The translations under genes and the position numbers were made by a program. The notes beneath the pieces were generated by a model. It worked only from the letters and a program-made list of their open reading frames with translations. It ran no database searches and was not told where the DNA came from. This document shows, one piece after another, positions 1 through 12,500 of a stretch of 64,000 nucleotides of DNA. Each line of letters opens with the position of its first letter. The stretch's first letter is position 1. This DNA is from Ostrinia nubilalis (lineage: Eukaryota > Arthropoda > Insecta > Lepidoptera > Crambidae): NCBI RefSeq assembly GCF_963855985.1, contig NC_087119.1:4070001-4134000 (forward strand), given 5' to 3'.

Positions 1-2039
1 CATAAGATTGAAGCTCTGTCGTCCGCACTTAGGTCCTAAGTAATAACAAAAGACATTTTCCTCGACGTAAAACTCCTTGTCTAGTGACCCCCTAATATTG
101 TTTATTTATTTAGATGATAGAGGAATCCAATAGAAATTCATTTGAATTAGCGCTACATCAGAAATTACAACTACAAAGGCGCCCCACGTTTTGCATATTC
201 TATCAAGCTGTCGTTTTCAGTAACGATATACAAATAAGTATTGCTTTTATTAAGAACCCAAAGAGACTTGTGATATCACATGTTTATACATTAAAGCGGG
301 GACAGGCTGTTTGACCAGCTTTGTTCGGTCGTTACCCCACACCGATGCTTAGAATTTTAAGCAAGATCCATGTTAACAACACACAAAAGAATATTTAGAG
401 GCGCGAAGCTGACTGTGACCGTATCAATAAAACAGTCCAATATTTTAATTTGTGATCCGTTTAGACATTTAGCTAATTTCTTTCTGACTATCTGCTGTTT
501 AAAAGTATAAATGCTGTTTGTGTTTTCTGTTGTTATATAAGGGTAAATAAAAGTGTGTAGGTGTATCAAAGGACTACAAATTGATGAAATGTTTAAACAA
601 AAATAACAATGAACAGTTCAGAAATGTTACATAAAATTCGTTAAAAATAAAGCAGGTAGTTGTTGTGTAATGTATTTATTCTTTGAAAATATATCAAGCC
701 TGTTTTAAACTTTTCTCGACTAGGTACCCACTTCTAGGTCGGATTAGTAATACGTACTAAGTATGTTACTAGGTGATTTTTATAATTAGTGGACAGACAG
801 CAGCTAGAAGAGTCGACTATTAGCATGAAAATTATCGTCAATGTTAAAAATATTTGTAACTATGTATGTACAATGTTAAGCGTAGACGTCATTATAATTT
901 GAATTGGCTCTGTGACTTAAAAATATGCATGCATTGTCCTATGCACAATACAGAGATTGATTCTGTTTAAGGTTGTCAGGCAAAATATTTACCTCAGCAA
1001 TGGATATTATTACACTCTCCACCATTACTTCTATACAGTAACGTTACCCAATAGCATAATAAATAGCAGATTAATTAGATAACATCGGCGTATTTTTACA
1101 ATGAAATGTAGAACTGAGCTGAGCGGATTATTCGATGTATTGTCAATTGTCGCTCTCTCGTTTATTTGTGGTTTCAGCTTTCGATACATCTTTTATCCAT
1201 TGTTTGTTACGAGGGAAATTAATTTATTAAAGGTTTAGCTTTGCAATCGTTCTGATCGAGCACTTGATATAATTGCCTGGTTCAATTCAATATTCTGAAA
1301 AAGATTTCCTCAAATTAAATTGTTGACACTACATGATACGGTTATAGGATCTTTGTAACTTTATGATTTATATTTTAAGAAAGTAGCGAAGATTGTTTAT
1401 TAAATAAAATATTCACTTATTAGTTTGTTAGGTACTTAAAAACGTGTGTATTAAATTACCAGCTTTGGAGAAAACAAAATAGAATATAAAATGGTTGATT
1501 TATTAGTAGGTATTAGATATTTCTTATATCGATACTAACTAAACGAGTATAAATATTTTATACACCCGCACAGCCGGTTGCTTATGCATGTAAGAAGGTA
1601 TCTGCTATCCTAATCAGATCAGTCCAGCTCTTGGGGATCTACCATGTGTCAAATCGCTTGGAAAGTTTAACGTGTTTTACATTTAATGTCAGCCAACCGA
1701 CAGCTACACACAGTTCAGAATGTCATTGAACGCCATTTCATATTTGTTTACCGTCACACAATTTTCTCGAGAATAACTCTAGGTCGCATGACAACACCAA
1801 TATGCGAAATGTAGCGTAAATCAAATGGGATTTCGCGGCGTTTAGAAAGGGCACGGCTTGATGCGAACGACTCCAGAATACAGAATTGTGTTAGCAAAAA
1901 TAAATATTTGTTTGTCAACAATGTAAAATATCACCTTTTCGTTTCGGCGTGCCTTGATCGCGTAACCACTATAAATAAATGAATAAACATTTGTCAATTG
2001 TCTCGAATTATGGAGACTACATTCTTGTATCAATACGTA

Positions 2040-2135
2040 ATCCAAACCCGAGACAGTTTAACAGGTCATGATTCGACCAGAAATCAAACCCGAACTTACT
2101 ACTTCACGGCGATTTACTGCGCCACTAAGCCATCA
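2040..2135 (-). mobile_element. tRNA-derived SINE fragment
   Basis: On the minus strand the sequence starts with TGGCTTAGTGGCGCAG, a good polymerase III A-box context, followed by a GGGTTTGATTTC stretch resembling a decayed B box (GGTTCGANTCC). The spacing suits a tRNA-derived SINE head. It does not fold as an intact tRNA to my reading, so a SINE remnant is preferred over a tRNA gene. Confidence 0.45.
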
Positions 2136-2667
2136 CATCTTTGATGTGGGTCAGTGTGGTACCGTTTTTGTTTAATAAACAATAAAATTAGCTCATGATA
2201 ATGACATTGTGGATTTGCGGTTATAATAGTGATGTCCATAAAATAGGCTAAGATTACACTTTAAAAATATGTGAAAAAGCTTTAACACTTTAGCTTTAAG
2301 CTTCTTTACTTTTAAGCTTTAAAAAATGGTGGCAACACAAATTCGCAATGGATTATTATAATCTTAGCGTTATTGATTCCCATTCCTGTCTTCATAGTCA
2401 CATATAACTACATCGGGCGACTGTCACACGAAGTAACAATATCCGAACGGTAATAGAATCAACCGCGAGTGATGCCTCTGGAGTGAGCTTCCATCCACCG
2501 GGCATGCGGGTCATCTAGACTGACAAGATGATGCGGATGAGCCCATTGTTGGCTTCAAGATTGCACACGAGACATTTATTTACTGTGATGCATTGCTTTG
2601 ACCCTATTCGAAATGCAGGCTACTCGTACACTGCTTTTCCAAAGAATGTGATAGGAGGCCGTTAAGG

Positions 2668-2792
2668 TTCAGTCAAACCAACGCGATCACATGCGATCAG
2701 CTGGCGTGCTGCGATGGCGATCAGACTTAAATGCATTGATCGCCATCGCTGCACGCCGGCTGATCGCGTGTGATCGCGTTGGTTTGACTGAA
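2668..2792. repeat. Inverted repeat with ~56-bp arms (hairpin MITE)
   Basis: The left arm begins TTCAGTCAAACCAACGCGAT and the right arm ends with its near-perfect complement, ATCGCGTTGGTTTGACTGAA, separated by about 13 bases. The arms are GC-rich compared with their surroundings. Size and symmetry suit a short foldback or MITE; a structured hairpin transcript is possible. Confidence 0.75.
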
Positions 2793-5700
2793 TCTTTAGA
2801 CTTTCTTCAGAATATGAATATGCAGCGCGGAAAAACGTAGAACAAAAGCTGCGAGGATGTGAATGAGAGTGTTGTAAAAACACATTGTTTTCTTGGAGTG
2901 CTTAGACATTACTAATAATGTTTGGTTGTAGGGATGGGGATAGAGTCTGCATTACAATGCCCTGTGTTAAGTCTTAGCACGGCTAACGAACAGGCAGTTG
3001 ACTGGCTTCCTAGAAATGCATAACTTATTCGCGGCCCCATAATTCGGTGCTCGTTCGCGGAATCTGCAGCATTCGCGAGTTGACATATTTCATTGCACCA
3101 AGCTAGATAGACTCCGGGCCCTATTATCTGCGCCCTTCTGCACTTCACTTAGGTACACATTCAAACGAGGCCCCATGATTAACTTAAAATGGTTAGTAGT
3201 CAAAATCCAAATTTAATCAGGTACATAAAACAATGCCTAAAGTCTGACTTTATGATTACATTATTCCAATGTACAAAACGGTTGAGAAATTTTACTGTTT
3301 TACGAGTATATCGTTGCTTTAGTAGGCGTTGAATAGTGTTTGTATATCGGTCTTAGACCTAAGTACTTCGCTCAATAATTACAAAACTGACAAATACCTC
3401 AAAATATCTAAAATCTAAAAACTGTACTAATGCAGAAGTGAATTAGTGACATTATAACACACAACTGTAGTAAATTGAAAAAAAAAAAAAACACTTAGTT
3501 ATTCGTCGCATTGTGTTGCTTGGTAGGCACGCGCGCCATCAATCCACCAAGTTCGCCCCGTTAGTTCTCCAACGAAGTGGCCTGCTCACGAATCATGGGG
3601 ACAATTCAGTAATAAGGGGAGGCCGGTGCCTGGTGCAGAGAATCGTCTACTTATTACGCGATTTAATTTATTTGTCGTATCCACCTTGTCTGGCTTCTAT
3701 TACGGCAGGGCGGCGAGTCGCTAATATTTAAGGACACGGCAAATTAGGTTTAATTAGTAAGCACTGTAACCTGAATTAATTAAACTGTAACATTTTACCA
3801 ACAAGTACATATTATATTATCTAAAACATCATCAGTGATAGCGATGAAATATTGAGAAAATAATTTTATTTATTTTTCATTGAAAGTTGAGACCTTCAAC
3901 TTTTTTTACTGTCAAGTGTATTGAAATATTCGAATCGATACCAAATGGCGATTCAGTTCAGTAAGGCTAAAGGAATATTAATTCAATTCATTTTGATGTT
4001 TAGTTCGGATTTTTTTTGTTTCAGACTTTCTATTACTTTGGCATATCCATTTGTCACCATTTTATTTATACATCCTGGTGATATCTTTCGTGCTTTTGTG
4101 AAAGCTTACCTAACCTTGATACAGTTGCTTTGTGTGTCTATTGACGTTTAGCCGTACAAAGAAATCGACTGCGTAATTTTTAAAAGCAAGGAACATTTTC
4201 TTTCCCCGTCAAGAAATTAAAGTTCTCACACAATATCGCATTGCAATCTATAAAGAGTTTATTGGTACAGTTTATTGAATTATTATTGAAGGATATGCTT
4301 TATCTAATTTCAATTTACTCTACCGATCCCATAGTTAGCTATTTTCTACTAACATCTTTCTGTGACCGCAGCTCTACCGCTGTATTATGCGAAAGCACAC
4401 TAAAACCGTTATTCGAGCTTAATTTTTGTAATCACAGGTTTACCTTTTTTGCTTAAGACTGGTATTCACTAAAGGACAAATTATCCGTGTCTCTACATTA
4501 TTTTACATACACGTGTTGTGGAACATTGCCCCCCAATAAATGCGGGTTCCACGCTGCATACACTTACATCTTCACTCAAAACCACGTACCCTCTTTGTAG
4601 GCAAATGTGACCAGCCCTTCAGTTTGCTTTGTAACACACGTTCAGTCCCTATTATTATGATTAGTTATCCACTTCTCGCGAATGTTGGGCCCAAATTCAT
4701 AATTACAAGGCACCGCTTCAGACTAGGTGTGTAATAATTGATATTTGCTTAATTATTGTTTCATCGACTTACAAGTGGGATCTTCGCTTTTGTGATGTTC
4801 AACTATCAGTATAATATTTTACATAGTTTAGACAAGGTTACCTATAGCGGATAAAGATAATAAGTAATGACCTTTATTATTTTTATAGCTATTATTGTGG
4901 TTCATCAAATCAATTGATTATTTAATGTATTGGTTTTCAGGGCTAAATTATTTTTTTAGTCAGTATATTACGACAATAACCAATAATTCGTCAGCTATAA
5001 TGAGTCTTTTATTGGAACGCTAGTCAAAGCATAAAAATATGCATTGCGGTCGAGGGATCGATCTATTTGTACCGAGTGATGTGTCGACTCCCGAACGCGG
5101 CCCCAGAAAGCTTTTAATAAAATATTGTTACCTCATGGTAAAACCTAATTTGCCGCTCTCCGCCTCGGTTCTAGAGGATTTACAATCTTTACGAAGCTTG
5201 CCAATGGTGGAACAACACAAATCTTCGATTACCATGGTTGTTGAGATTTACTTTAGCGAGTATAAAATATCTAACTAACGATCAAACACTACACGTCGAA
5301 TGAATGAAACTACGAGTCATATGAATGTAAAATGTATTATTTTTATAACTGCAATCATGCCTACAAGTAATTATTTTAATAAGCAAGCGTAAACTAAATC
5401 GGATTTTATTTCAGTGGTGTAAACAAATACTGTATTTTCGGGCTCGTTACTTTAAAGTTGTTATAATTTTACGATATTGAACCCAAAATAGTATTCCAAA
5501 TGCAAAACGGGCTGTGCTGTAATTTTACTAAAATAAAGTCAAATTTAGCCATTCACAATTGGGTGGATTTAAGTGTTAAATAATAAAGTAACACCGCAAA
5601 ACTTTGACTCATGAGGTATTATTAGATAAGCAACGATTTTCTAAAATTAGCCGAATGCCAAAATTCAATCGTCAAGTATCGATCGCATTTGAAGTATTGC

Positions 5701-7968
5701 GTGCTAGATTTGACGTTTAACTTAAATGGAGGTAGAGATTGAAACTATAGTTTTTAATCGACATTTGTGTCAAAATTAGAGGTAGTGTATGTTTAGAGTG
5801 CATTATCGCAAGACGCGTAGGTGAAAATAAAAATGGTTAAAATATTAAAGATTGAAATAACACCGCTCAATTTAATCAGTATGCTTTTAACAGGTATCGT
5901 TATTAAATTAAGAACACGATTAAAGATTAACATATTTTATCTTTTCTACAGTGACTCCTAGCCCAGGACAGGACTAGGTAATCCGAGGCTATCTCTATGT
6001 TAATGATCCGGACGTTTATGTAAAAGATGTAATCTAAGGCAATAAACGTTTACATGTAAATATTCGTAAGGCTATGCGTATACTGCAAGCCAGCGGCGTG
6101 CATCGATTGCACTGAATACAGCCCTACAGATATAAACAGACAGACTTGGGTGATGTAAGTACAATAATTTTCAGAAACTCTCAATTTGGGTAATGAAGCA
6201 TTTAAGAAATTATGTTCTATTGCTATAAGGTCTAGTATTCAACAGAAAAACTATTAACTTCAGACAATTCTTCTGAATTTTAACAATGTTGGCAGAGTTT
6301 CTTGCGTTATTTTTTGTTCCCAGCACTAACTGAAATGTTTATCAAATCACTGGTAGGATAAAAATATTAAAAAAACATCTAACAGGCAACATTAAAACAT
6401 TTTTATTGTATTTGTTGTTTTTGTAATTATAATCAAAAAGCTTTATTTACTTTGACTTGGTGATCCTAGTTATTCTCTATTCCTTGAGGTAGGTAGGTAT
6501 CTAAAATAATCGCAAGCAGTGCCAATCTTGCGTTTGATGAATTTCAAACATGCAATAAATTCATGCTCATTGAAATGCATTCCTTGACCAAGCCCTATGC
6601 TCGGCCTAAATTGTTCGGAGTTAACGTCATCCAATGGCAACATTATCATTTTCATATTAAAACTATTGAGTAATGTTTGTTTTCAATCACCAAGATGTAT
6701 AAGACTTGGGATCATTAGAGAAGCATTAATAGTCGTGTAATAGGCGTTTATTCGCAGATAACTGTGAATAGTTAGTACTTTTTAATAGCTTGATGTGCTG
6801 TTTTCTTTTAATCATAATTACTTATTAGGTATTAAAAACACGTGTCTATAAATTCGAATCAAATTATGTCATACATCTATTTGATTACTTCATTTATTTT
6901 GCTAATAATAACTAAAAGTCGGTACCTATTTACCGACTTACAACTTACTACAACGACTTACTTAGTTGTGATAGAAAAAAAAACTAAACAACACCCTCCA
7001 AGACAAATCCAAACTGTACCCAAGATGGGAGACGTCGTGCTAGGACTATATTTGAATACTTAAAAAAGTTACCAAAAATTGAGCCGTGAGCGCGATAGAG
7101 ACTATTAAGCACTTCTGTTCGTGGTGACCGAGTAAGGGTTGTCAAATCTCAGTTAGTTACACAAATTGAAGCTAGTTTACATAACGTAGTATCAGATGCG
7201 ATTCCTATTTGAGATAATTTGAGAAGTATTGCTCGTTTTCTATTTTAAGCTCGTACCATCAATTTCACTGCACTTTAACATCCAACGCACAATTCACAAT
7301 GTTAATGTGGGGGCGTACGCCAGGTAGTCTGAAATTTAATATGGACTGGAAAAATCTATTCTGCACTTTTTCTCTCTTTGTGCAAAAGTTCAAACAAAAT
7401 GACGATCATTTGTTTAATTTTTTTAATTAATAGTTGATTGCTCTGTTTTGCCCCGGTTAGAAAAAAGCATAGATCCATGGCCGAGTTATTACCTTATGAA
7501 ATATCAGAATCTGTACCTACTCAGTACTTAGTTTTGATGTTACTCAATAATACCCATTAAAAACAAACAATAAGGAAAAGGAACCGAGCCACCCCTGAAG
7601 ACGACAGCAGAAGTTTGCACCGTCGCGGCCGTATGCGCAAACTCTAAACTTAATACGGCTATTTAGTATACAGAGATAAGTATATCACGTACTAGGCCCG
7701 TCTGCGGCGCGAGCTGTGGAATTTTAAATACGGAAAGGTGTTTCTGAAAATGTTTGTTCTTGAAAAAAAGAGGATTCCTTCCGCGAAACGACAGCTTTTT
7801 CTTTTATTGTCGATTTATGCAAACTTAGACACGTGATCGTATGACACGGCGTTCCTGTAAAATTGTATGACATTGTTATGCTCGTTGTTAGTACAATGGC
7901 TGTAGTAAAAATGTAATGGCTTGATAAAGTGCGTAATTTTCTGTGTTATAGAGGTGTATCTGCAGCGA

Positions 7969-8038
7969 ATGCTTCTGATATGCCTACTTTTCTTATGCAT
8001 AACAGTAGAGTCAGAATCTTGTCTTGGCTCTATGGTCA
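7969..8038 (+). CDS. Possible signal-peptide exon (tentative)
   Basis: An ATG opens MLLICLLFLCITVESES, a short hydrophobic stretch ending in small and polar residues, like a secretory signal peptide. The frame then meets a donor-like A|gtaagc at 8038/8039. This would leave phase 1, the phase needed to join the first LDLa exon at 9464. An acceptor-like ttatag lies just upstream (about 7951). No homology supports it, and it could be a chance ORF. Confidence 0.2.
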
Positions 8039-9463
8039 GTAAGCCCTGCGGTGTAGCAGATGAAATAGCACAAAAGCACAACCTCAAAAATTTTACATCT
8101 CTTATAGATTTAAGTATACCTACTTAAGTACATAAATGTATATGTACAATTGTACATTTAGTAAAAAATAAATAAGAAATCGGTTTTAAAGGGTTAGGGT
8201 AAAACTCTACCAAATTCGCTTTGTGGTAAATAATTCATCACCAATTAAGCGTCTGAATTAAAATCCAGATCCAATCTAATAAACATGTGTAATCCCCAAT
8301 AATTGGACTGAATTCCACCCTGTAAAACCTCGTCTGTTTTAAAATAACAATTAGTAAAACTTTGAATTTTCAACAGTTGCGAGCAAGTTAATTCCAAACT
8401 AAGATTACCTACCAGCGTGGGTATTGTTCAAATAAACGTCCTACTCTTTAAATGTTCGCTTGAATCTTTGCCGCACTGCAACTGTAACTTCTTGTTCGTC
8501 GTCTGCATCACAACTTCGAATAACTTCATACTAACTTAAACATTGGCTAGGCAGGAATAGTTCTATTGGCAACGCGTAACTTAATCAAAACATATTTCAC
8601 GCTGCTAGCGCCATCTAGCTGGTTAGCGCCGTACTGAACCGGATTGAACTGGAATAAAACAGCCTCTAACTTCAAAAAGCACGTGCTCTACCTGTAAGCT
8701 CAGTTCCACAAGTCTGTCGTAGATGGCATTAAGAGTATTGAATTCGAGAACTTATTTTACTTTAAAGTACTTTGGTAAACACTAAATAATTCAGAAGAGG
8801 GATTTTATGATAATTTTATAATGCCTCCTTCTGCTATGATGCCTTCATTACGTCAATGAAATATAAATTTATTATAATTAAAAACAGTTCAGTTCCATAA
8901 CTCTGTGATAGATGGCATTACAGGTATCTGATGTAGAGTCAAGAAGAACCTTTTCACTAAAGTTAAGAAACTTGATCATTTTGTTTTACTCTCAAGTTAT
9001 TTAATTACCTTTATAAATAAACTATTGTGGCAAAAATAATGAGTAATTCTGCAAAACATAGATTTTGCTGAACATAATTTTATTGTGAAAATGATTACAA
9101 ACGCTTCAGCCACAGATGGAGCCACAATTATAAAATGTAGAGCTCAAACTCTTTCTAGCTTTTTGTTAAGTATCAGGAAGGTGGTAAAATATGACTTTTT
9201 GGTTAAAGATTTTAGTAACTCCTTATTACATCGACGAAACATTTTAGTTATACATAAAGAATTAAACTGGGTATCAGATTCGTAATTATAAAAAAATGGT
9301 GAAATAATATATCCTTCTAGTTGCTTTATTAATATTTTTACATAATTGTAAAAATATTCATAAGTGCCACTTGTGGTCTAAACTGAATAAATATTTTTGA
9401 TTTTGATTTTGATTTTACGCCTGACTCTTCACTTGAATAACATTTATTTTCTATTGTCTACAG
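8039..9463. other. Non-coding stretch before first recognised LDLa exon
   Basis: AT-rich. Two similar short segments (about 8700-8733 and 8890-8923) share 'cagttcca...gatggcatta'. A (GATTTT)n run near 9398-9416 looks like a retroposon tail. No exon was recognised. Confidence 0.5.
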
Positions 9464-9574
9464 AAGCATGTGGTGCAGACGATTTCCGCTGCGACAACGG
9501 CAAATGCATAGAAGCAGCGCGGCGATGCGACCACATCATCGACTGTCCTAATGAAGAGGACGAACGAAATTGCG
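9464..9574 (+). CDS. trol: Perlecan exon: LDLa module 1
   Basis: The exon encodes [20 protein letters not shown] followed by a CDHIID..C stretch and a DEERNC-type calcium cage. All six cysteines are present. It is 111 bp, phase 1-1, after tgtctacag and before gtgggt. LDLa modules are calcium-bound protein-interaction domains. Confidence 0.93.
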
Positions 9575-12500
9575 GTGGGTAAAATATTTCATCATCGTCA
9601 TTTCAGCCACAGGACGACTACTGCTCAACATAGGCCTCCCCCAATGATTTCTATATTGTCCTGATAGTTGCATCCAACGCCTTCCTGCTACCTTTACGAG
9701 GTCTTCGGTCCAGCTTGTGGGTGGACATTAAAATATTTGTTGTTAACAAATTAAACCTTGGTTTGTAATTGATATATTAACTAACCACCAATATATCATA
9801 TTAACATCAAATCAAATTACGATAAACCGCAGTACATCATATCCACTAAAATGTTTATCGGTAGTTTGTGGTTACACTACTTATCGATAATGAAAATTAA
9901 ATTATTTGAAACTACGTAATGAGATAAACATTCTGAATTGGTGGTTTATGAAGTGCAATCCTAGAGTTTTGGTTTACGGGGTTTTGTTTTTTTTTTCGTT
10001 GATGATTTTTCTATTTCTGTATAAATATGTATTTTCTTTGAAATTCTTTCGCCAAAATTAATTAAATTAATGTTAATAAGTGTATTTTAATTATTTATTT
10101 AGAATGTCGAGACGGCGAGTTCCAATGCCGCAGCGACGGATCTTGTATCGAGGGCAGGAAACGCTGTGATGGCGTCAACCACTGCAGGGACAGTTCCGAC
10201 GAACTCAACTGTGGTATGTATTCGGACCTACCTACTCTCGTTGATTTGAAACCAGTTCTCTGGACCAGTGGTTTTTAATTAACTCATAGCTGAGAACCAC
10301 TGAACTGAGCATATATTTTGGGCACGGAAATTATCAAAAGGTCTAGTAGACATTTTGAATTTCTTTCGCGGTTTCTACATTACTACAAGTAGTCACTGAA
10401 AAAAACTACATACATAATATGCTCTTTATCTAGAGGACTTGTATCTTAAGACATACTAACACAACTAAAACTAACGTACCTGCATTGCCCGCACATGCTA
10501 CTTCATTGGATTTAATACGGTAAGCCGCAAGACTCAGTGCCAATCGCACCAGATGGGCGGGATTACTCGTCTGTGAAAGCAGTGGTCAGTTTCGATGCAG
10601 TGACGGCTCTTGTATATCTATACTGCTTCGCTGCGATGGGTTTCGTGACTGTCCAAAAACTGGCAACGATGAAATTGGATGTCGTAAGTAGCGGTCTTAT
10701 CATAAAAGTAGTTTGGGATCGATCAATAAACGAACACTTTATTACCTACCGTTAAGAGTAATTAATCAGCATTTTTGAGTTAAAATAATTATTGCGTCTC
10801 CAGATTTTTAAATGTCTTTAAGTAGTTATTAATCAATCCAAAACTATGCTGATTTGTTTTTTTACTACTAACATAGACGCTCACTAACATTTTGATTCAA
10901 AAGCATGCTATCCGGATCAATGGCAATGTGATTTTGGCAATTGCATCTCAAGAAGCAAACGATGCGATGGCCACGTTGACTGTCCCACCGACAGATCAGA
11001 TGAGAGACACTGCGTTGGTAAGATCAAAATAAATAAGGTTTTCTATTAAAACATACCTAATTACATAATTTATGAACACCAAATTCCATGTCTAAAGCTC
11101 AATTCAATTCCCAATATAAAATAAAGGCACTATTATTATAGAAGGCACTTAAAATTAACGAGGTCACCTTTTTGGTTTGCACGTAAGACAATTAAGGTTA
11201 TTGAATTTAAAATTCCACTCACATTTGGAAACTTACACTGGTACATCACTACATCCTTAGTTTTGCATGTTTTCCAGCCAATGGAAAGTTTAGATGCAGA
11301 ACTGGCAAGTTAATACCTGAATATCTAAGATGCAACCGCCGTTACGATTGCCCACATGGGGACTATTCCGACGAACAAAATTGTCGTAAGTTCAACACTG
11401 ATTCCCGAGTCTTTGTTTCGTCATTGGCTTTTATCTTTTCATCTCTTTTATCTTCAGATCTTCTTTGCATTTCTTGTACTTCTCCGCTACTTTTGTCTCG
11501 TTCTTTCTGTTTCTTTACTGATGTTCTGATGTTTGAAGTTTTGTCTTTTGTTCTAAAAATTTTCGCTCTATAATTTTCTTCTATGAACTCATAACTGAAA
11601 TATCTCATACTTGAAATATCCAAAACTCAATCAAAATGTTTATTTTCTAAAACAGCATGTGGTGACGGCGACTTCCAATGCGATAATGGCAACTGCATAC
11701 CTGCATCAAAGCATTGTGACCGAACGCATGATTGTCAGGATGGTTCAGACGAACGAGATTGCATTTACGGTTTGATCTTCTTAACTGAAAATTTTTAAAC
11801 TTTAATTTGCCAATTTCTCTTAGAGGTGGTGGCGTTTGCACAGTACCCCACTTGTTTAGCATGGTTACTGAAAACTAATTGATTTGATTAAAAATGCTTG
11901 TTAATAAATAGTACCTTACCACACTCACGAGATATCACAAATGTAAGGCTTTTAAGGCAACTAGATAATAATTGCAAAGTTCATGTAGATATTTAAACAT
12001 TTTAAAGCTACATTATTTTTTCGTTTTACATTTAAAGCTATCTATAAATTTCAAAATGTCTACTAATGTCTAAATTATATAAAATAATTATTCCGAACAT
12101 TTTGAAGTTTATGGATGCACTTCACTCAATTTTATTTTGTATATTACTAGTGAGGGATTGTTGTTTATTTAAGTGAAATACAAACAAATAACACTACTCA
12201 ACCCGATTACCTACTATAAAATTCAACTCAACAAACTAATCATTAATAAAAAATATAAAGTATATCCCTGGCTAGTTTGTGTAAATTTACGGTTATGGTA
12301 AATTATGTTATGGCAGGCACAGTATGCATGGCTTTTCAATATAAATGCACGAGCGGACAATGCGTACCGGCTGAATCGGTCTGCAATGGGACCAAGGAGT
12401 GCAGCGACTGGTCTGATGAAAAAGACTGCCCTTGTAAACGAGGTCAATTCCCGTGTAGGGACGGTTCATGCATTAATATAGCACTAAGATGCAACGGCCA

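Larger units (their letters stand above)
1..7950. other. Upstream non-coding region (intron or 5' flank)
   Basis: AT-rich sequence with only short random open frames and no recognisable protein domain. It holds a tRNA-derived SINE fragment (about 2040-2135) and a strong hairpin (2668-2792), listed separately. A GC-richer patch at 3510-3730 has no assigned role. Because perlecan genes have far-upstream first exons, this may be a 5' intron, but the sequence does not prove it. Confidence 0.6.

Noticed and set aside
2040..2135. Functional tRNA gene on the minus strand
   Set aside because: A-box-like start, but the B box is degenerate and no full cloverleaf is apparent; a SINE fragment fits better.
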